A stretch of 64,000 bases of DNA, from NCBI GenBank assembly GCA_043814315.1, contig JBDRKE010000010.1, forward strand, positions 69,397-133,396, in the 5' to 3' direction. Every line of letters begins with the position of its first letter. The stretch's first letter is position 1. The notes under the pieces were generated by a model that saw only the letters and a program-made list of their open reading frames with translations, was not told where the DNA came from and did no database searches. The stretch is from JBDRKE01 sp043814315 (lineage in GTDB: Bacteria > Omnitrophota > Gorgyraeia > Gygaellales > Profunditerraquicolaceae). The translations under genes were made by a program, and so were the position numbers. This document shows positions 41,113 through 48,835 of this stretch, piece after piece.

Positions 41113-41977
41113 ACGCAGAGGAATCGTTTTAGTCTTTGCCCTTATGGTCATGCTCGTCCTGTCTATTTTATTGACTTCCTTTTATTTTCAGAGTGCCAAC
41201 GAAGGAAAGCTGGCGATGGTCTATGAAAATTCAACGCGCGCTTTTTGGTTAGCCGAGGCAGGTATGGCCCAGGCCTTGAGCACTTTTAGCGGGCCAACGT
41301 CATTCAGCGGCTTTATAGATGATGCCAATCATGCGTATAACGTGCAGGTGAGTTTTTTGTCAGGTATATACTATACTATTGTTTCTACCGGTACGGTCAC
41401 ATCCCCGGCCACAGGAACGACGAATAGGGCTATAAGCGCCACGGTAAGAACAGGAGTGATTGACCCCACGAAATTTAAATATGGCATCGAAACAACCACG
41501 GATTTGATTATCAAGGGGAGCGTGGATATCAATCCCAGCGGCAGCTGGAAAGAATACTCCACATTGGATTTTGCGGATCTGTTCGGAATAACGAAGGCGG
41601 AGATGAAGGATAATGCCACGCATGTTTATGCATCGGATACTTTCGATGGTCAGCCCGTTGACGGCATCACTTGGGTGGATGTTGATGACTCCATGAATAT
41701 CGCGGGAAATCTCGTCGGTAGTGGTATTTTAGTTATCAACGGAAATGTGCATTTCTCAGGGACCGTTCAATTTAACGGCATCATATATGTCATCGGAAAA
41801 TTGACGATGACGGGAACGGTGGATATATTTGGAAGCGTTCTGGCGGAGAGCAGTACCACCGTAGACACAGAACTCAAAGGAAACGTCGGGATCAATTACA
41901 GCCTATCGGAGATAACGAATGCCCTAGGTTCCGTTCAATATATAACGAAAGAAATGGTTTCCTGGCAGGAAATATAA
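41105..41977 (+). CDS. PilX/GspK-like minor pilin with a beta-helix-like body
   Basis: 290 residues. The leader MNKRRG precedes IVLVFALMVMLVLSILL with no Glu at +5, as in PilX/GspK. AFWLAEAGMAQALSTF is the hallmark post-helix block of PilX. From residue ~195 on, repeated short strands (MNIAGNLVGSGILVINGNVH, FSGTVQFNGIIYVIGKLTMT) suggest a beta-helix, as in polymer-forming proteins. It may be the tip or adhesive element of the locus 2 fibre. Confidence 0.8.
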   Translation: MNKRRGIVLVFALMVMLVLSILLTSFYFQSANEGKLAMVYENSTRAFWLAEAGMAQALSTFSGPTSFSGFIDDANHAYNVQVSFLSGIYYTIVSTGTVTSPATGTTNRAISATVRTGVIDPTKFKYGIETTTDLIIKGSVDINPSGSWKEYSTLDFADLFGITKAEMKDNATHVYASDTFDGQPVDGITWVDVDDSMNIAGNLVGSGILVINGNVHFSGTVQFNGIIYVIGKLTMTGTVDIFGSVLAESSTTVDTELKGNVGINYSLSEITNALGSVQYITKEMVSWQEI

Positions 41978-41982
41978 TAGTC

Positions 41983-43011
41983 ATGAATATGAAATGGCTC
42001 AATGGGTTTAAGGAAAGAGTCGCCAAAGAAAGATTTACGTTCGGCCTGGATATCGGCAGCCGGCAGATCAAGATCGTCAAGTTGAAATTATTCAAAGACG
42101 CTATTGAGCTGTGCGGTTTTGAGGTCGTGCCGGTGCAGCTGGATGTGGGAGCGGTTCTTAAAAAGTTCAAGCATTCTTTAGGTATCTCTTATGCCAACGT
42201 CGGCGTCTGCGGTTCCTCAACCGTGATAAGGTATGTGGATTTTCCCCTGATGAATCAGGCCGAGCTAAAACAGGCGTTGCGGTTTGAGGCACAAAAACTC
42301 ATCCCTTTTGCCTTGAGTGAAGTCATTATAGACGGCTGCATTTTAAGGGAAAACGTAAAGGATAATAAAATGCTTGTTTTGATTGCAGCGGTCAAAAAAG
42401 ACCTGATCCAGCAACGTCTGAAACTGCTGGAAGAGTCAGGATTAAAGGTTAAAATTATTGATATTGATTCGGTTGCGCTGGTTAATACCTTTAATCATAA
42501 TTACGCGCAGGATGAATTTATGAAGAATAAGACGATCGGCCTGCTTAACATCGGGTCTTCTTTAAGCAGCCTCAATATATTGGAAAATGGTGTTCCCCGT
42601 TTAAGCAGGGATATCCAGATAGCCGGTAATAATTTTACCCAGAAACTTGTCGATGCCTTCGGTATTGATTTTAAAGCCGCTGAAGAATTAAAGCTCAATC
42701 CGGATAACGATAAAAAAGACAAAGTTGCCGTAGGCCTAGAGACGGTGCTGGCCAGCCTGGCAGGGGAAGTCAGGGTGTCTTTTGATTATTACGAAAGCCA
42801 AAACACCACTTCCGTCTCAAAGATTTTCTTAAGCGGGGGCGGCAGCCAGTTCATCGGTTTCAAGGATAGGCTCTCTGACCTTTTGGGGATAGACGTGCAG
42901 TACTGGGACTCTTTAAAACACATAACTATTTCAAATGAAATTGATTCTCAAAAAGTGAATAATCTGTCCGGCCAGTTAGCGGTGGCGGTAGGCCTGGCAT
43001 TGCGGGAGTGA
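41983..43011 (+). CDS. pilM: PilM-like assembly ATPase, locus 2
   Basis: 342 residues, cytoplasmic. Actin-like fold: FTFGLDIGSRQIKIVKLK, LRFEAQKLIPFALSEV, ALVNTFN, TIGLLNIGSS and KIFLSGGGSQF. It binds the N terminus of PilN. Unlike locus 1 it ends here, with PilN as a separate gene 42 bp downstream. ATG 41983 or 41989 are both possible. Confidence 0.9.
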   Translation: MNMKWLNGFKERVAKERFTFGLDIGSRQIKIVKLKLFKDAIELCGFEVVPVQLDVGAVLKKFKHSLGISYANVGVCGSSTVIRYVDFPLMNQAELKQALRFEAQKLIPFALSEVIIDGCILRENVKDNKMLVLIAAVKKDLIQQRLKLLEESGLKVKIIDIDSVALVNTFNHNYAQDEFMKNKTIGLLNIGSSLSSLNILENGVPRLSRDIQIAGNNFTQKLVDAFGIDFKAAEELKLNPDNDKKDKVAVGLETVLASLAGEVRVSFDYYESQNTTSVSKIFLSGGGSQFIGFKDRLSDLLGIDVQYWDSLKHITISNEIDSQKVNNLSGQLAVAVGLALRE

Positions 43012-43053
43012 CGCCGAAAAAATTATTTCAGGGAATTTGGAATAGGTTAAAAG

Positions 43054-43629
43054 ATGATCAAGATTAATTTATTGCCGGAAGAATTCAACGCTAAGGCCGC
43101 AAGTCATAAAGTCAGGGTTGTTATCGAGGTCAAGTATTTAATTTATTTTATACCTCTTACTTTGGTTACCCTGCTTCTTTTTCACTCCTATCTGGGCGCG
43201 TTGCTGGTGGCCAGGTATAATCAGATAGCCGGGCTTAATAAAAAATGGCAAAGCCTCGAACCCGAGAGAAAAAAACTAGAAATTTTTAATAAAGAGAATA
43301 CCTTGTACACACAGGATTCTTCTGCAGTTAAGACATTAGTTGAGCAGAGGGTAGTTTGGTTCGAAAAATTAAATGCCCTTAGCAATAGCCTTATGCCCGG
43401 TATTTGGTTTACCGAGCTTTCTATCGCTCCCAGAATTTTTACATTAAAGGCCTCGGTTGTTTCTTTGCAGAAAGAAGAGATGGGTATTATCAAGAAATTT
43501 ATCGATAATCTAAAAACTGATGCCGCTTTCTTTAAGAACTTTAACAGCCTGGAGTTAAGTTCCGTACAGAGAAGAACTATGGGTAGTTTTGATGTGCTGG
43601 ATTTCACTTTAGCCGGGACATTGAATTAA
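43054..43629 (+). CDS. pilN: PilN-like assembly protein, locus 2
   Basis: 191 residues. MIKINLLPEEFNAKA is the conserved short cytoplasmic start that docks onto PilM. One membrane helix (residues ~29-50) is followed by a coiled coil and a ferredoxin-like domain (LNALSNSLMPGIWFTELSIAP). It pairs with PilO, which starts 1 nt after the stop. Confidence 0.88.
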   Translation: MIKINLLPEEFNAKAASHKVRVVIEVKYLIYFIPLTLVTLLLFHSYLGALLVARYNQIAGLNKKWQSLEPERKKLEIFNKENTLYTQDSSAVKTLVEQRVVWFEKLNALSNSLMPGIWFTELSIAPRIFTLKASVVSLQKEEMGIIKKFIDNLKTDAAFFKNFNSLELSSVQRRTMGSFDVLDFTLAGTLN

Positions 43630-43630
43630 G

Positions 43631-44245
43631 ATGAAAATAGAACAATTATTGAATGAACCGCGTTTCGTTGCCTTGCGGGATAGGTTACGCATCGATGATA
43701 GAAAGCTGTCTTTGATCATCGTTATTTTTTTAACCCTGGTGATTTATCTGGATGTGCAATTCATCATGAAAAGACAGTTTGAAGGCCTAGGGAAGTTAGG
43801 GTCGGAAATAGCAAGGTTAAAAACAGATCTGGAGTTTGTAAATAAAAATTTGCCGATTATGCAGAGTTTAGAAGGTAAGCAGGCCCAGCCGCAAGATCTT
43901 ACTGCGACGAAAGCCAAGAAGCTCATGCGGGAAGAAGAAATCAATGCTTTGTATCAGGATATTTCCGTGTTGGCCAAAAGAAATAATGTGAGGATTGTGT
44001 TGATGAAGCCGAAACGCGAATCCCCTGCTTCCAAAGTGGAAAAGGCTGCCATATCGGAAAATTACACACCGCTGTTGCTTTCTTTGGATCTGGTCTGTAA
44101 TTATCATCGCCTGGCCGGTTTTATAAATGATTTAGAGAATGGCGAGGCCCTGCTTATCGTGCAGAATATAAAAATCATGCCTCAGCAGGACGATCTCTCT
44201 GGCCAAAAAGTGGATCTGGTGTTAAAGACATATTTAGGGAGATAG
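43631..44245 (+). CDS. pilO: PilO-like assembly protein, locus 2
   Basis: 204 residues: an N-terminal cytoplasmic tail of ~25 residues, a membrane helix (LSLIIVIFLTLVIYLDV), a coiled coil (LGSEIARLKTDLEFVNKNL) and a C-terminal domain with YHRLAGFINDLENGEALLIV. Partner of PilN. The order M-N-O-P-secretin is the classic pilMNOPQ arrangement. Confidence 0.82.
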   Translation: MKIEQLLNEPRFVALRDRLRIDDRKLSLIIVIFLTLVIYLDVQFIMKRQFEGLGKLGSEIARLKTDLEFVNKNLPIMQSLEGKQAQPQDLTATKAKKLMREEEINALYQDISVLAKRNNVRIVLMKPKRESPASKVEKAAISENYTPLLLSLDLVCNYHRLAGFINDLENGEALLIVQNIKIMPQQDDLSGQKVDLVLKTYLGR

Positions 44246-44246
44246 G

Positions 44247-44636
44247 ATGCGTATGTTTAAACCGAAAATAGGAATCAGTATAGCGATTATTTCGTTCTTC
44301 GTTCTTCGTTTTTCGTTCTTCGTTTACAGCCAGGAGAAGAACACCGATGAAACTAAAAGTGCGCGTAATCCCTTTATGCCTTTGGTCACAGCCGATGGCC
44401 GCCTGATCAACCTCGACAAAGATAAGACAAGGGCGGATTTGGTGGTGGAGGGTACGATGTTTGACAAGCATGGCCGTTCCTACGCGATCGTGAACGGTCT
44501 GGTCGTAGAAGTCGCAGATACAATAGACGGTTTCAGAGTCTTGAAGGTCGAACAGGGAAAGGTCACTTTTATGAAGGATGGGCAAACCAGGGTCGTAGAA
44601 GTAAAGAGTGAAGAGAAAAAGGAGGAGGAAAGGTGA
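44247..44636 (+). CDS. PilP-like lipoprotein or linker, locus 2
   Basis: 129 residues. The hydrophobic signal segment IAIISFFVLRFSFFVYSQE is mostly encoded by five heptamers at 44291-44325. The mature part is a small beta domain (LVVEGTMFDKHGRSYAIVNG) like PilP/GspC homology regions, preceded by SARNPFMPLV, a PilP-like start. ATG 44247 lies after AGGGAGATAGG. The stop overlaps the secretin's GTG start by 4 bp. Confidence 0.72.
   Translation: MRMFKPKIGISIAIISFFVLRFSFFVYSQEKNTDETKSARNPFMPLVTADGRLINLDKDKTRADLVVEGTMFDKHGRSYAIVNGLVVEVADTIDGFRVLKVEQGKVTFMKDGQTRVVEVKSEEKKEEER
44291..44325 (+). repeat. Five-heptamer array encoding a signal peptide
   Basis: The units are TTCGTTC, TTCGTTC, TTCGTTT, TTCGTTC, TTCGTTT: five units, 35 nt. 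Translated they give most of SFFVLRFSFFVY, the hydrophobic core of the PilP-like protein's signal. Confidence 0.92.
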
Positions 44637-46411
44637 AAAAAATTAAATTCTTATGCCTCGGTGTCTTACTTTGTCTCATCGTATTAGGTTTTTATTTCTA
44701 CGCTTTTGCGCAGCAAAAGGAAACTTCCGTTGATCCTGTCTCGCCCGAGAATCCGAAAGTGCAAGAAGAGGCTTCATCAAAGAGCCAGGATTCGTTTGAA
44801 GAGTCAGATCACTCCTTTGCAGGAGGCAGCTTATCTGCTTCCGAGAACGTGACTCTGGATTTCAAGGAAGCTGATATTCAGAATGTCCTAAAAATCATCT
44901 CTTATAAATCAGGGGTTAACATCGTCAGTACTCCCGACGTTATAGGGAATGTTACCATCAAACTCGTTGATGTCCCCTGGGAGATGGCCTTGGATGTGCT
45001 CTTGAAGACCTACGGCTTTGGTTACCAAAAACAGGGGAATATTATTCTGGTTACTAAATTGGAGAACATATCCAAGATACAGGCGGAGGAAACGTTACAG
45101 ACAGAGATTTTTTCGCTCAAATTCCTTGACGCCCAGGACGCTCAGAAGATTCTTATTTCGTTGCTTTCTCCGCGGGGCAAAATCTCCGTCCTCTACACCC
45201 GAGGCATGAAAGGTTGGCAGTTCGGCACTTTCAAGATTGGAAAAGAAACGGCATCCACTACGGGCCTAGCCAGAGAGAGAGAAGAGCCGGTTAAGTCCGA
45301 AACAATTTCCATTGAAAGGACGGCTGAGGGGGATACGGTGTCGCGTAAAGCCGAATTTGAACCCTCCATCAAATCCAAGACATTAGTTATCACGGACACA
45401 GCCGCTTCTTTGGACAGGATCCGAAATGTTATTCTTCCCATGATTGATAAAAAACCAAAGCAGGTCCTCATTGAAACGAAACTTATAGAGGTCAATAGGA
45501 ATAAGTTAAGAGACTTAGGCGTGGATTTCGGCACAGGCGCGACGGGCGCAACATCCAGTTCGATTGAGTATACGCCTGCGGGGAAAAAGTCCGGCATTGA
45601 TACTTCCCAGATAGGCGGACAAGTTTTGGGTTCCCAGTTTAAGCCTTCCATTTTTAGCGCGCTGGAAGGTTCAACCCTGGCGCCGGGGACAGAGCCTTAC
45701 AATTTGGGCGCTGAGCTGGTATTTAGAAAATTGACCGGAACGAATTTTCAGGTTATATTGCATGCCCTTGAAGAGGATGCCAATACAAACACTTTATCCA
45801 GCCCAAAGATATTAACGTTGGATAATCAAGAGGCTTCCATCCTGGTAGGCTTTCATACGCCTATCCTTACTTCTACGGTAACGGCTGGTTCAACCACGGG
45901 AGGAACCGGAGCCACGGTCACGCAGAGCTTAGACTATTATCAGGAAATAGGCATCCGTCTCAATGTCGTGCCTCAGATCAGCGAAGAAGGCTACATCAAT
46001 ATGATCATTCATCCCAGCATCACCTCGACGACTTCTAACGTCACGGCGACATCCACGGCCAGCGGTGTGACGACCAGCACAAGTTATCCTGTCATCGATG
46101 TGCGCGAAGCCCAGACCCAGGTACTCCTGAAAGACGCAGAGACTATCGTCATCGGAGGCCTGCTCAAGGATGTTAAGAGCAAGCAAACCATAGGCGTTCC
46201 TTTCTTAAGCGCCATTCCTTTTCTGGGAGCCTTGTTCAGACGGGATACCTATGATACGGAAAAAGTAGACCTGTTGATATTCATCACCGCCCGCATTATT
46301 AAAGACGGGGAGTTCTCTCAAGAGGATATTGCGAAATTGCAGAAGAACTTAAGCCCTATCGAGAGCGAAGCCAAAGAGAAAGCTGTTGTCAAGGACAAGA
46401 AGAAAAAGTAG
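44633..46411 (+). CDS. Secretin (PilQ/GspD family), locus 2
   Basis: 592 residues from GTG 44633, with GGAGGAGG upstream. A signal peptide (LGVLLCLIVLGFYFYAFAQ), an STN/N0 domain (VTLDFKEADIQNVLKII), an N1-type region (LKFLDAQDAQKILISLL) and the C-terminal barrel (IGIRLNVVPQISEEGYI, ETIVIGGLLKDVKSKQT, VPFLSAIPFLGALFRRD). A low-complexity Thr/Ser-rich loop (TSTTSNVTATSTASGV) lies in the barrel. It is clearly a paralogue, not a duplicate, of the 22206 secretin. Confidence 0.93.
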   Translation: MKKIKFLCLGVLLCLIVLGFYFYAFAQQKETSVDPVSPENPKVQEEASSKSQDSFEESDHSFAGGSLSASENVTLDFKEADIQNVLKIISYKSGVNIVSTPDVIGNVTIKLVDVPWEMALDVLLKTYGFGYQKQGNIILVTKLENISKIQAEETLQTEIFSLKFLDAQDAQKILISLLSPRGKISVLYTRGMKGWQFGTFKIGKETASTTGLAREREEPVKSETISIERTAEGDTVSRKAEFEPSIKSKTLVITDTAASLDRIRNVILPMIDKKPKQVLIETKLIEVNRNKLRDLGVDFGTGATGATSSSIEYTPAGKKSGIDTSQIGGQVLGSQFKPSIFSALEGSTLAPGTEPYNLGAELVFRKLTGTNFQVILHALEEDANTNTLSSPKILTLDNQEASILVGFHTPILTSTVTAGSTTGGTGATVTQSLDYYQEIGIRLNVVPQISEEGYINMIIHPSITSTTSNVTATSTASGVTTSTSYPVIDVREAQTQVLLKDAETIVIGGLLKDVKSKQTIGVPFLSAIPFLGALFRRDTYDTEKVDLLIFITARIIKDGEFSQEDIAKLQKNLSPIESEAKEKAVVKDKKKK

Positions 46412-46486
46412 CCTGCAGGAAGAGTTTTAGTTTTTTCTTAGGACGCCTTTTTAAGGTGGACGGGAAAAAAGTGCCCATTATTTTTT

Positions 46487-46789
46487 ATGGTCAGAGTGAA
46501 ATTCATTTTTACAAAAAAAGGACACATGAGGTTTATCTCGCATCTGGACCTGATGCGCCTATTGATGCGAGCGTTTCGACGCAGCGGTCTGCCTCTTAAA
46601 ATGACAGAGGGTTTTAATCCGCATCCGAAGCTCAGTATGCGGCGTGCTTTAAAATTAGGGCTTGAAAGCGACCACGAAGAGGCCGCGATCGTTTTAAGGG
46701 AAGAGTTGGGACTGAAGGAATTTGGTGAGCGTCTGTCAAAACAATTACCCGAGGGAATTCATATAAAAGAGGTTGAAAAAGATGCCTAA
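46487..46789 (+). CDS. DUF2344 (radical SAM-linked) protein, short form
   Basis: 100 residues. VKFIFTKKGHMRFISHLDLMRLL and MTEGFNPHPKLSMRRALKLGLES are the N-terminal half of DUF2344 (TIGR03936), usually ~200 residues and often beside or fused to a radical SAM protein, and next to rng, rplU and obgE. Here the radical SAM partner is absent and the second half is missing; the frame ends over the rng start. It may be a shortened functional form or a decaying gene. No ribosome site is clear. Confidence 0.75.
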   Translation: MVRVKFIFTKKGHMRFISHLDLMRLLMRAFRRSGLPLKMTEGFNPHPKLSMRRALKLGLESDHEEAAIVLREELGLKEFGERLSKQLPEGIHIKEVEKDA

Positions 46790-48224
46790 AGAAATTTTTA
46801 TAAATGTTGAGCCTCAGGAAAAACGCGTCGCGATTATTTCCGACGCCAGGCTTGAGGAGTTTACCATTGAACGGCCCCAGGATAGGACTATTGTCGGCAA
46901 TATCTATAAAGGTAAAATAGAGGCGGTTATGCCTTCCATAGGCGCAGCGTTTGTGGATATTGGTTTAGCTAAGAAAGGCTTTCTTTATTTATCCGAGATA
47001 GAATCTGCCTTTGAAGGGCTGGAGCAGCCTAAGGTAGCGGTGAAGCGGGAAATAAAAAAAGGCCAGGAGATACTGGTGCAGGTGGTCAAGGAGTCATTTG
47101 GGACAAAGGGGCCGAGGTTATCGACGCAGATTGGCTTGGCAGGCAGGTGTTTGGTCCTTCTGCCTCATGAGAACCAGATCGGCGTATCCAGACGGATAGA
47201 GGATGAGGAGGAGAGAAGGCGTTTGAAGCTAGTGCTACGCGAGATCAAGCTGCCTAAGAATGTCGGTTATATCGTGCGCACGGCAGCCAGCGGCAAATTA
47301 AAGAAAGACATAGCTCAGGACGCGCAATTCCTCTTTAAGTTATGGAAAAGGCTGGAGCGCATCATCGCACGCAAGAGCGCTCCCAGCCTTATCTACGAAG
47401 AGTACGATTTGACGTTGAGGGCCATAAGGGATTCTTTCACAGACGAGGTCGCCAGGCTGGTCGTTGATTCGAAGCCAGAGTATTATCGGATACAGAATTT
47501 TATGAGGCATTTCTTAAGCCACTTAACGAAAAGAATCGAGTTGTACAAAGGGGATAATTTATTCGAGGATAAGGGGATCGAGAAACAGATCAACAGGATT
47601 TTTGAAAGCCATGTTTATTTAAAATCCAAGGCCTACCTGATTATAGAGCCTACCGAAGGCTTGGTGGTCATCGACGTCAATAGCGGAGGCTTTAAAAGGA
47701 AGTTCGGCCAGGAAGAAACCGCTTTTAAGGTGAATTGCGAGGCAGCGGAGGAAGCCGCCCGCCAACTGGTTTTACGCGATTTAGGCGGTATCATTGTCAT
47801 AGACTTTATTGACATGGAAAGAGAGCATCACCGGCGGGAGGTTTTGAATATTCTCAAGAACGCTTTGAGCCGCGATAAAGCCAAATACGATATCTTAGGT
47901 ATCTCTAAGTTTGGGTTGGTAGAAATGACGCGGGAGCGCGTTCATAAGACCGCCCACATGCTTTCTTATCAGACGTGTTCTTACTGCCACGGCAGGGGCA
48001 AGGTCAAGTCGCCAACGACCACGGCCATCTATACGCTTAAGGAGCTCAAGAGGTTTTTAAAAGAGAAGAAAGTAGAACAGGTGAATCTGACTTTGAATCC
48101 TGCCGTTATAGACGAAATCTTAAATCACAAGGAAAATATTAGACTCATCGAGACAAGGTTTAAGACCAGGGTCAATCTGATTTCAAACCCTCAAGTTCAC
48201 ACCGAAGAGATAAAAATCTCCTGA
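46782..48224 (+). CDS. rng: Ribonuclease G/E
   Basis: 480 residues. KEIFINVEPQEKRVAIIS leads into the S1 domain (GNIYKGKIEAVMPSIGAAFVDI). The DNase I-like catalytic part has LVVIDVNSGGFKRKFG and GGIIVIDFIDMERE with the two metal-binding aspartates. CSYCHGRGKVKS holds the Zn-link CxxC. It lacks the long C-terminal scaffold of RNase E, so it is RNase G-like: an endonuclease for rRNA maturation and mRNA decay. ATG 46782 is preferred over the in-frame TTG 46773. Confidence 0.93.
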   Translation: MPKEIFINVEPQEKRVAIISDARLEEFTIERPQDRTIVGNIYKGKIEAVMPSIGAAFVDIGLAKKGFLYLSEIESAFEGLEQPKVAVKREIKKGQEILVQVVKESFGTKGPRLSTQIGLAGRCLVLLPHENQIGVSRRIEDEEERRRLKLVLREIKLPKNVGYIVRTAASGKLKKDIAQDAQFLFKLWKRLERIIARKSAPSLIYEEYDLTLRAIRDSFTDEVARLVVDSKPEYYRIQNFMRHFLSHLTKRIELYKGDNLFEDKGIEKQINRIFESHVYLKSKAYLIIEPTEGLVVIDVNSGGFKRKFGQEETAFKVNCEAAEEAARQLVLRDLGGIIVIDFIDMEREHHRREVLNILKNALSRDKAKYDILGISKFGLVEMTRERVHKTAHMLSYQTCSYCHGRGKVKSPTTTAIYTLKELKRFLKEKKVEQVNLTLNPAVIDEILNHKENIRLIETRFKTRVNLISNPQVHTEEIKIS

Positions 48225-48241
48225 CCTCCCGGTTATTTTCC

Positions 48242-48269
48242 TTGATTCCCTCAAGAATTGTGCTAATAT
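48242..48269 (+). promoter_or_regulatory. Promoter of the rplU operon
   Basis: TTGATT (48242-48247), a 16-nt spacer and TAATAT (48264-48269). The transcript would begin near 48277 and carry the structured element at 48322-48437 in its leader. Confidence 0.6.
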
Positions 48270-48321
48270 ATAAATTTAAAGCATTTTCAGCAGGTACGCG
48301 CAGATACTTTTAAAAGAGTTC

Positions 48322-48437
48322 TTTATACATTCGCGGGCAGAAACCTTGTCCTTCAGGGCAAGGATGAAAAATGGCCGCTTGAGTACCAACCATGACAGGC
48401 CTCGGCTTAAAGGCCGAGGTAATCGTAGGTTGATTTT
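48322..48437 (+). repeat. Structured repeat element, copy 2, in the rplU leader
   Basis: Starts TTTATACATTC and ends CGTAGGTTGATTTT, like copy 1 at 19130-19235. The left hairpin is CCTTGTCC-TTCA-GGGCAAGG, followed by ATGAAAA. The right hairpin is CCTCGGC-TTAAAG-GCCGAGG, enclosed by AACC and GGTT. The left hairpin plus GATGAA resembles sequence at the 3' end of tnpB genes and their guide RNAs. It ends 2 nt before the AGGAGG ribosome site of rplU. Confidence 0.7.
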
Positions 48438-48450
48438 AGGAGGAAAGCAA

Positions 48451-48765
48451 ATGTATGCAGTGATTGAAGTTGGAGCAAAACAGTTTAGCGTAAAAAAGGA
48501 TGATATTATTGAGGTGGAAAAGCAGACCGCCGAAGAAGGTCAAGAGATAAGCCTGGATAAGGTGTTGTTTTTATCCAAGGATAAGAAAATTGAGGTGGGC
48601 CGGCCTTATCTTATCAATGTGTCGCTACGAGCCCTGGTTTTAAAGCATGGAAAAGGTGCAAAGGTCATTAGTTTTAAATATCGCCGAAGAAAGTCTAAGC
48701 ATTGGACAAAGGGGCACAGGCAGCAATTGACCCGCCTTAAAATAAAAGATATTATTATAAGTTAG
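48451..48765 (+). CDS. rplU: 50S ribosomal protein L21
   Basis: 104 residues. MYAVIEVGAKQFSVKKDDII is the canonical start; KVLFLSKDKKIEVGRPYL and FKYRRRKSKHWTKGHRQQLTRL the middle and C-terminal RNA-binding parts. AGGAGGAAAG precedes ATG 48451; an open frame continues upstream through the repeat element but is not coding. rpmA (L27), which normally follows, is not here. Confidence 0.96.
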   Translation: MYAVIEVGAKQFSVKKDDIIEVEKQTAEEGQEISLDKVLFLSKDKKIEVGRPYLINVSLRALVLKHGKGAKVISFKYRRRKSKHWTKGHRQQLTRLKIKDIIIS

Positions 48766-48835
48766 CCTGTTTTCCTGTTAGTCGGTTAGCCTGTGGAATT
48801 GGCAAACCGGCGAACCGGCCAACCGGCAAACAGCA
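48766..48835. repeat. Inverted octamer-type arrays between rplU and obgE
   Basis: Left: CCTGTTTTCCTGTTAGTCGG-type units; right: GGCAAACC, GGCGAACC, GGCCAACC, GGCAAAC. The two halves are roughly reverse complements. This is where rpmA would be expected. The right half has the same units as the uvrA insertion. Confidence 0.8.

Noticed and set aside
48346..48450. N-terminal extension of L21
   Set aside because: It would translate the structured repeat element; the canonical L21 start with a strong ribosome site is at 48451.
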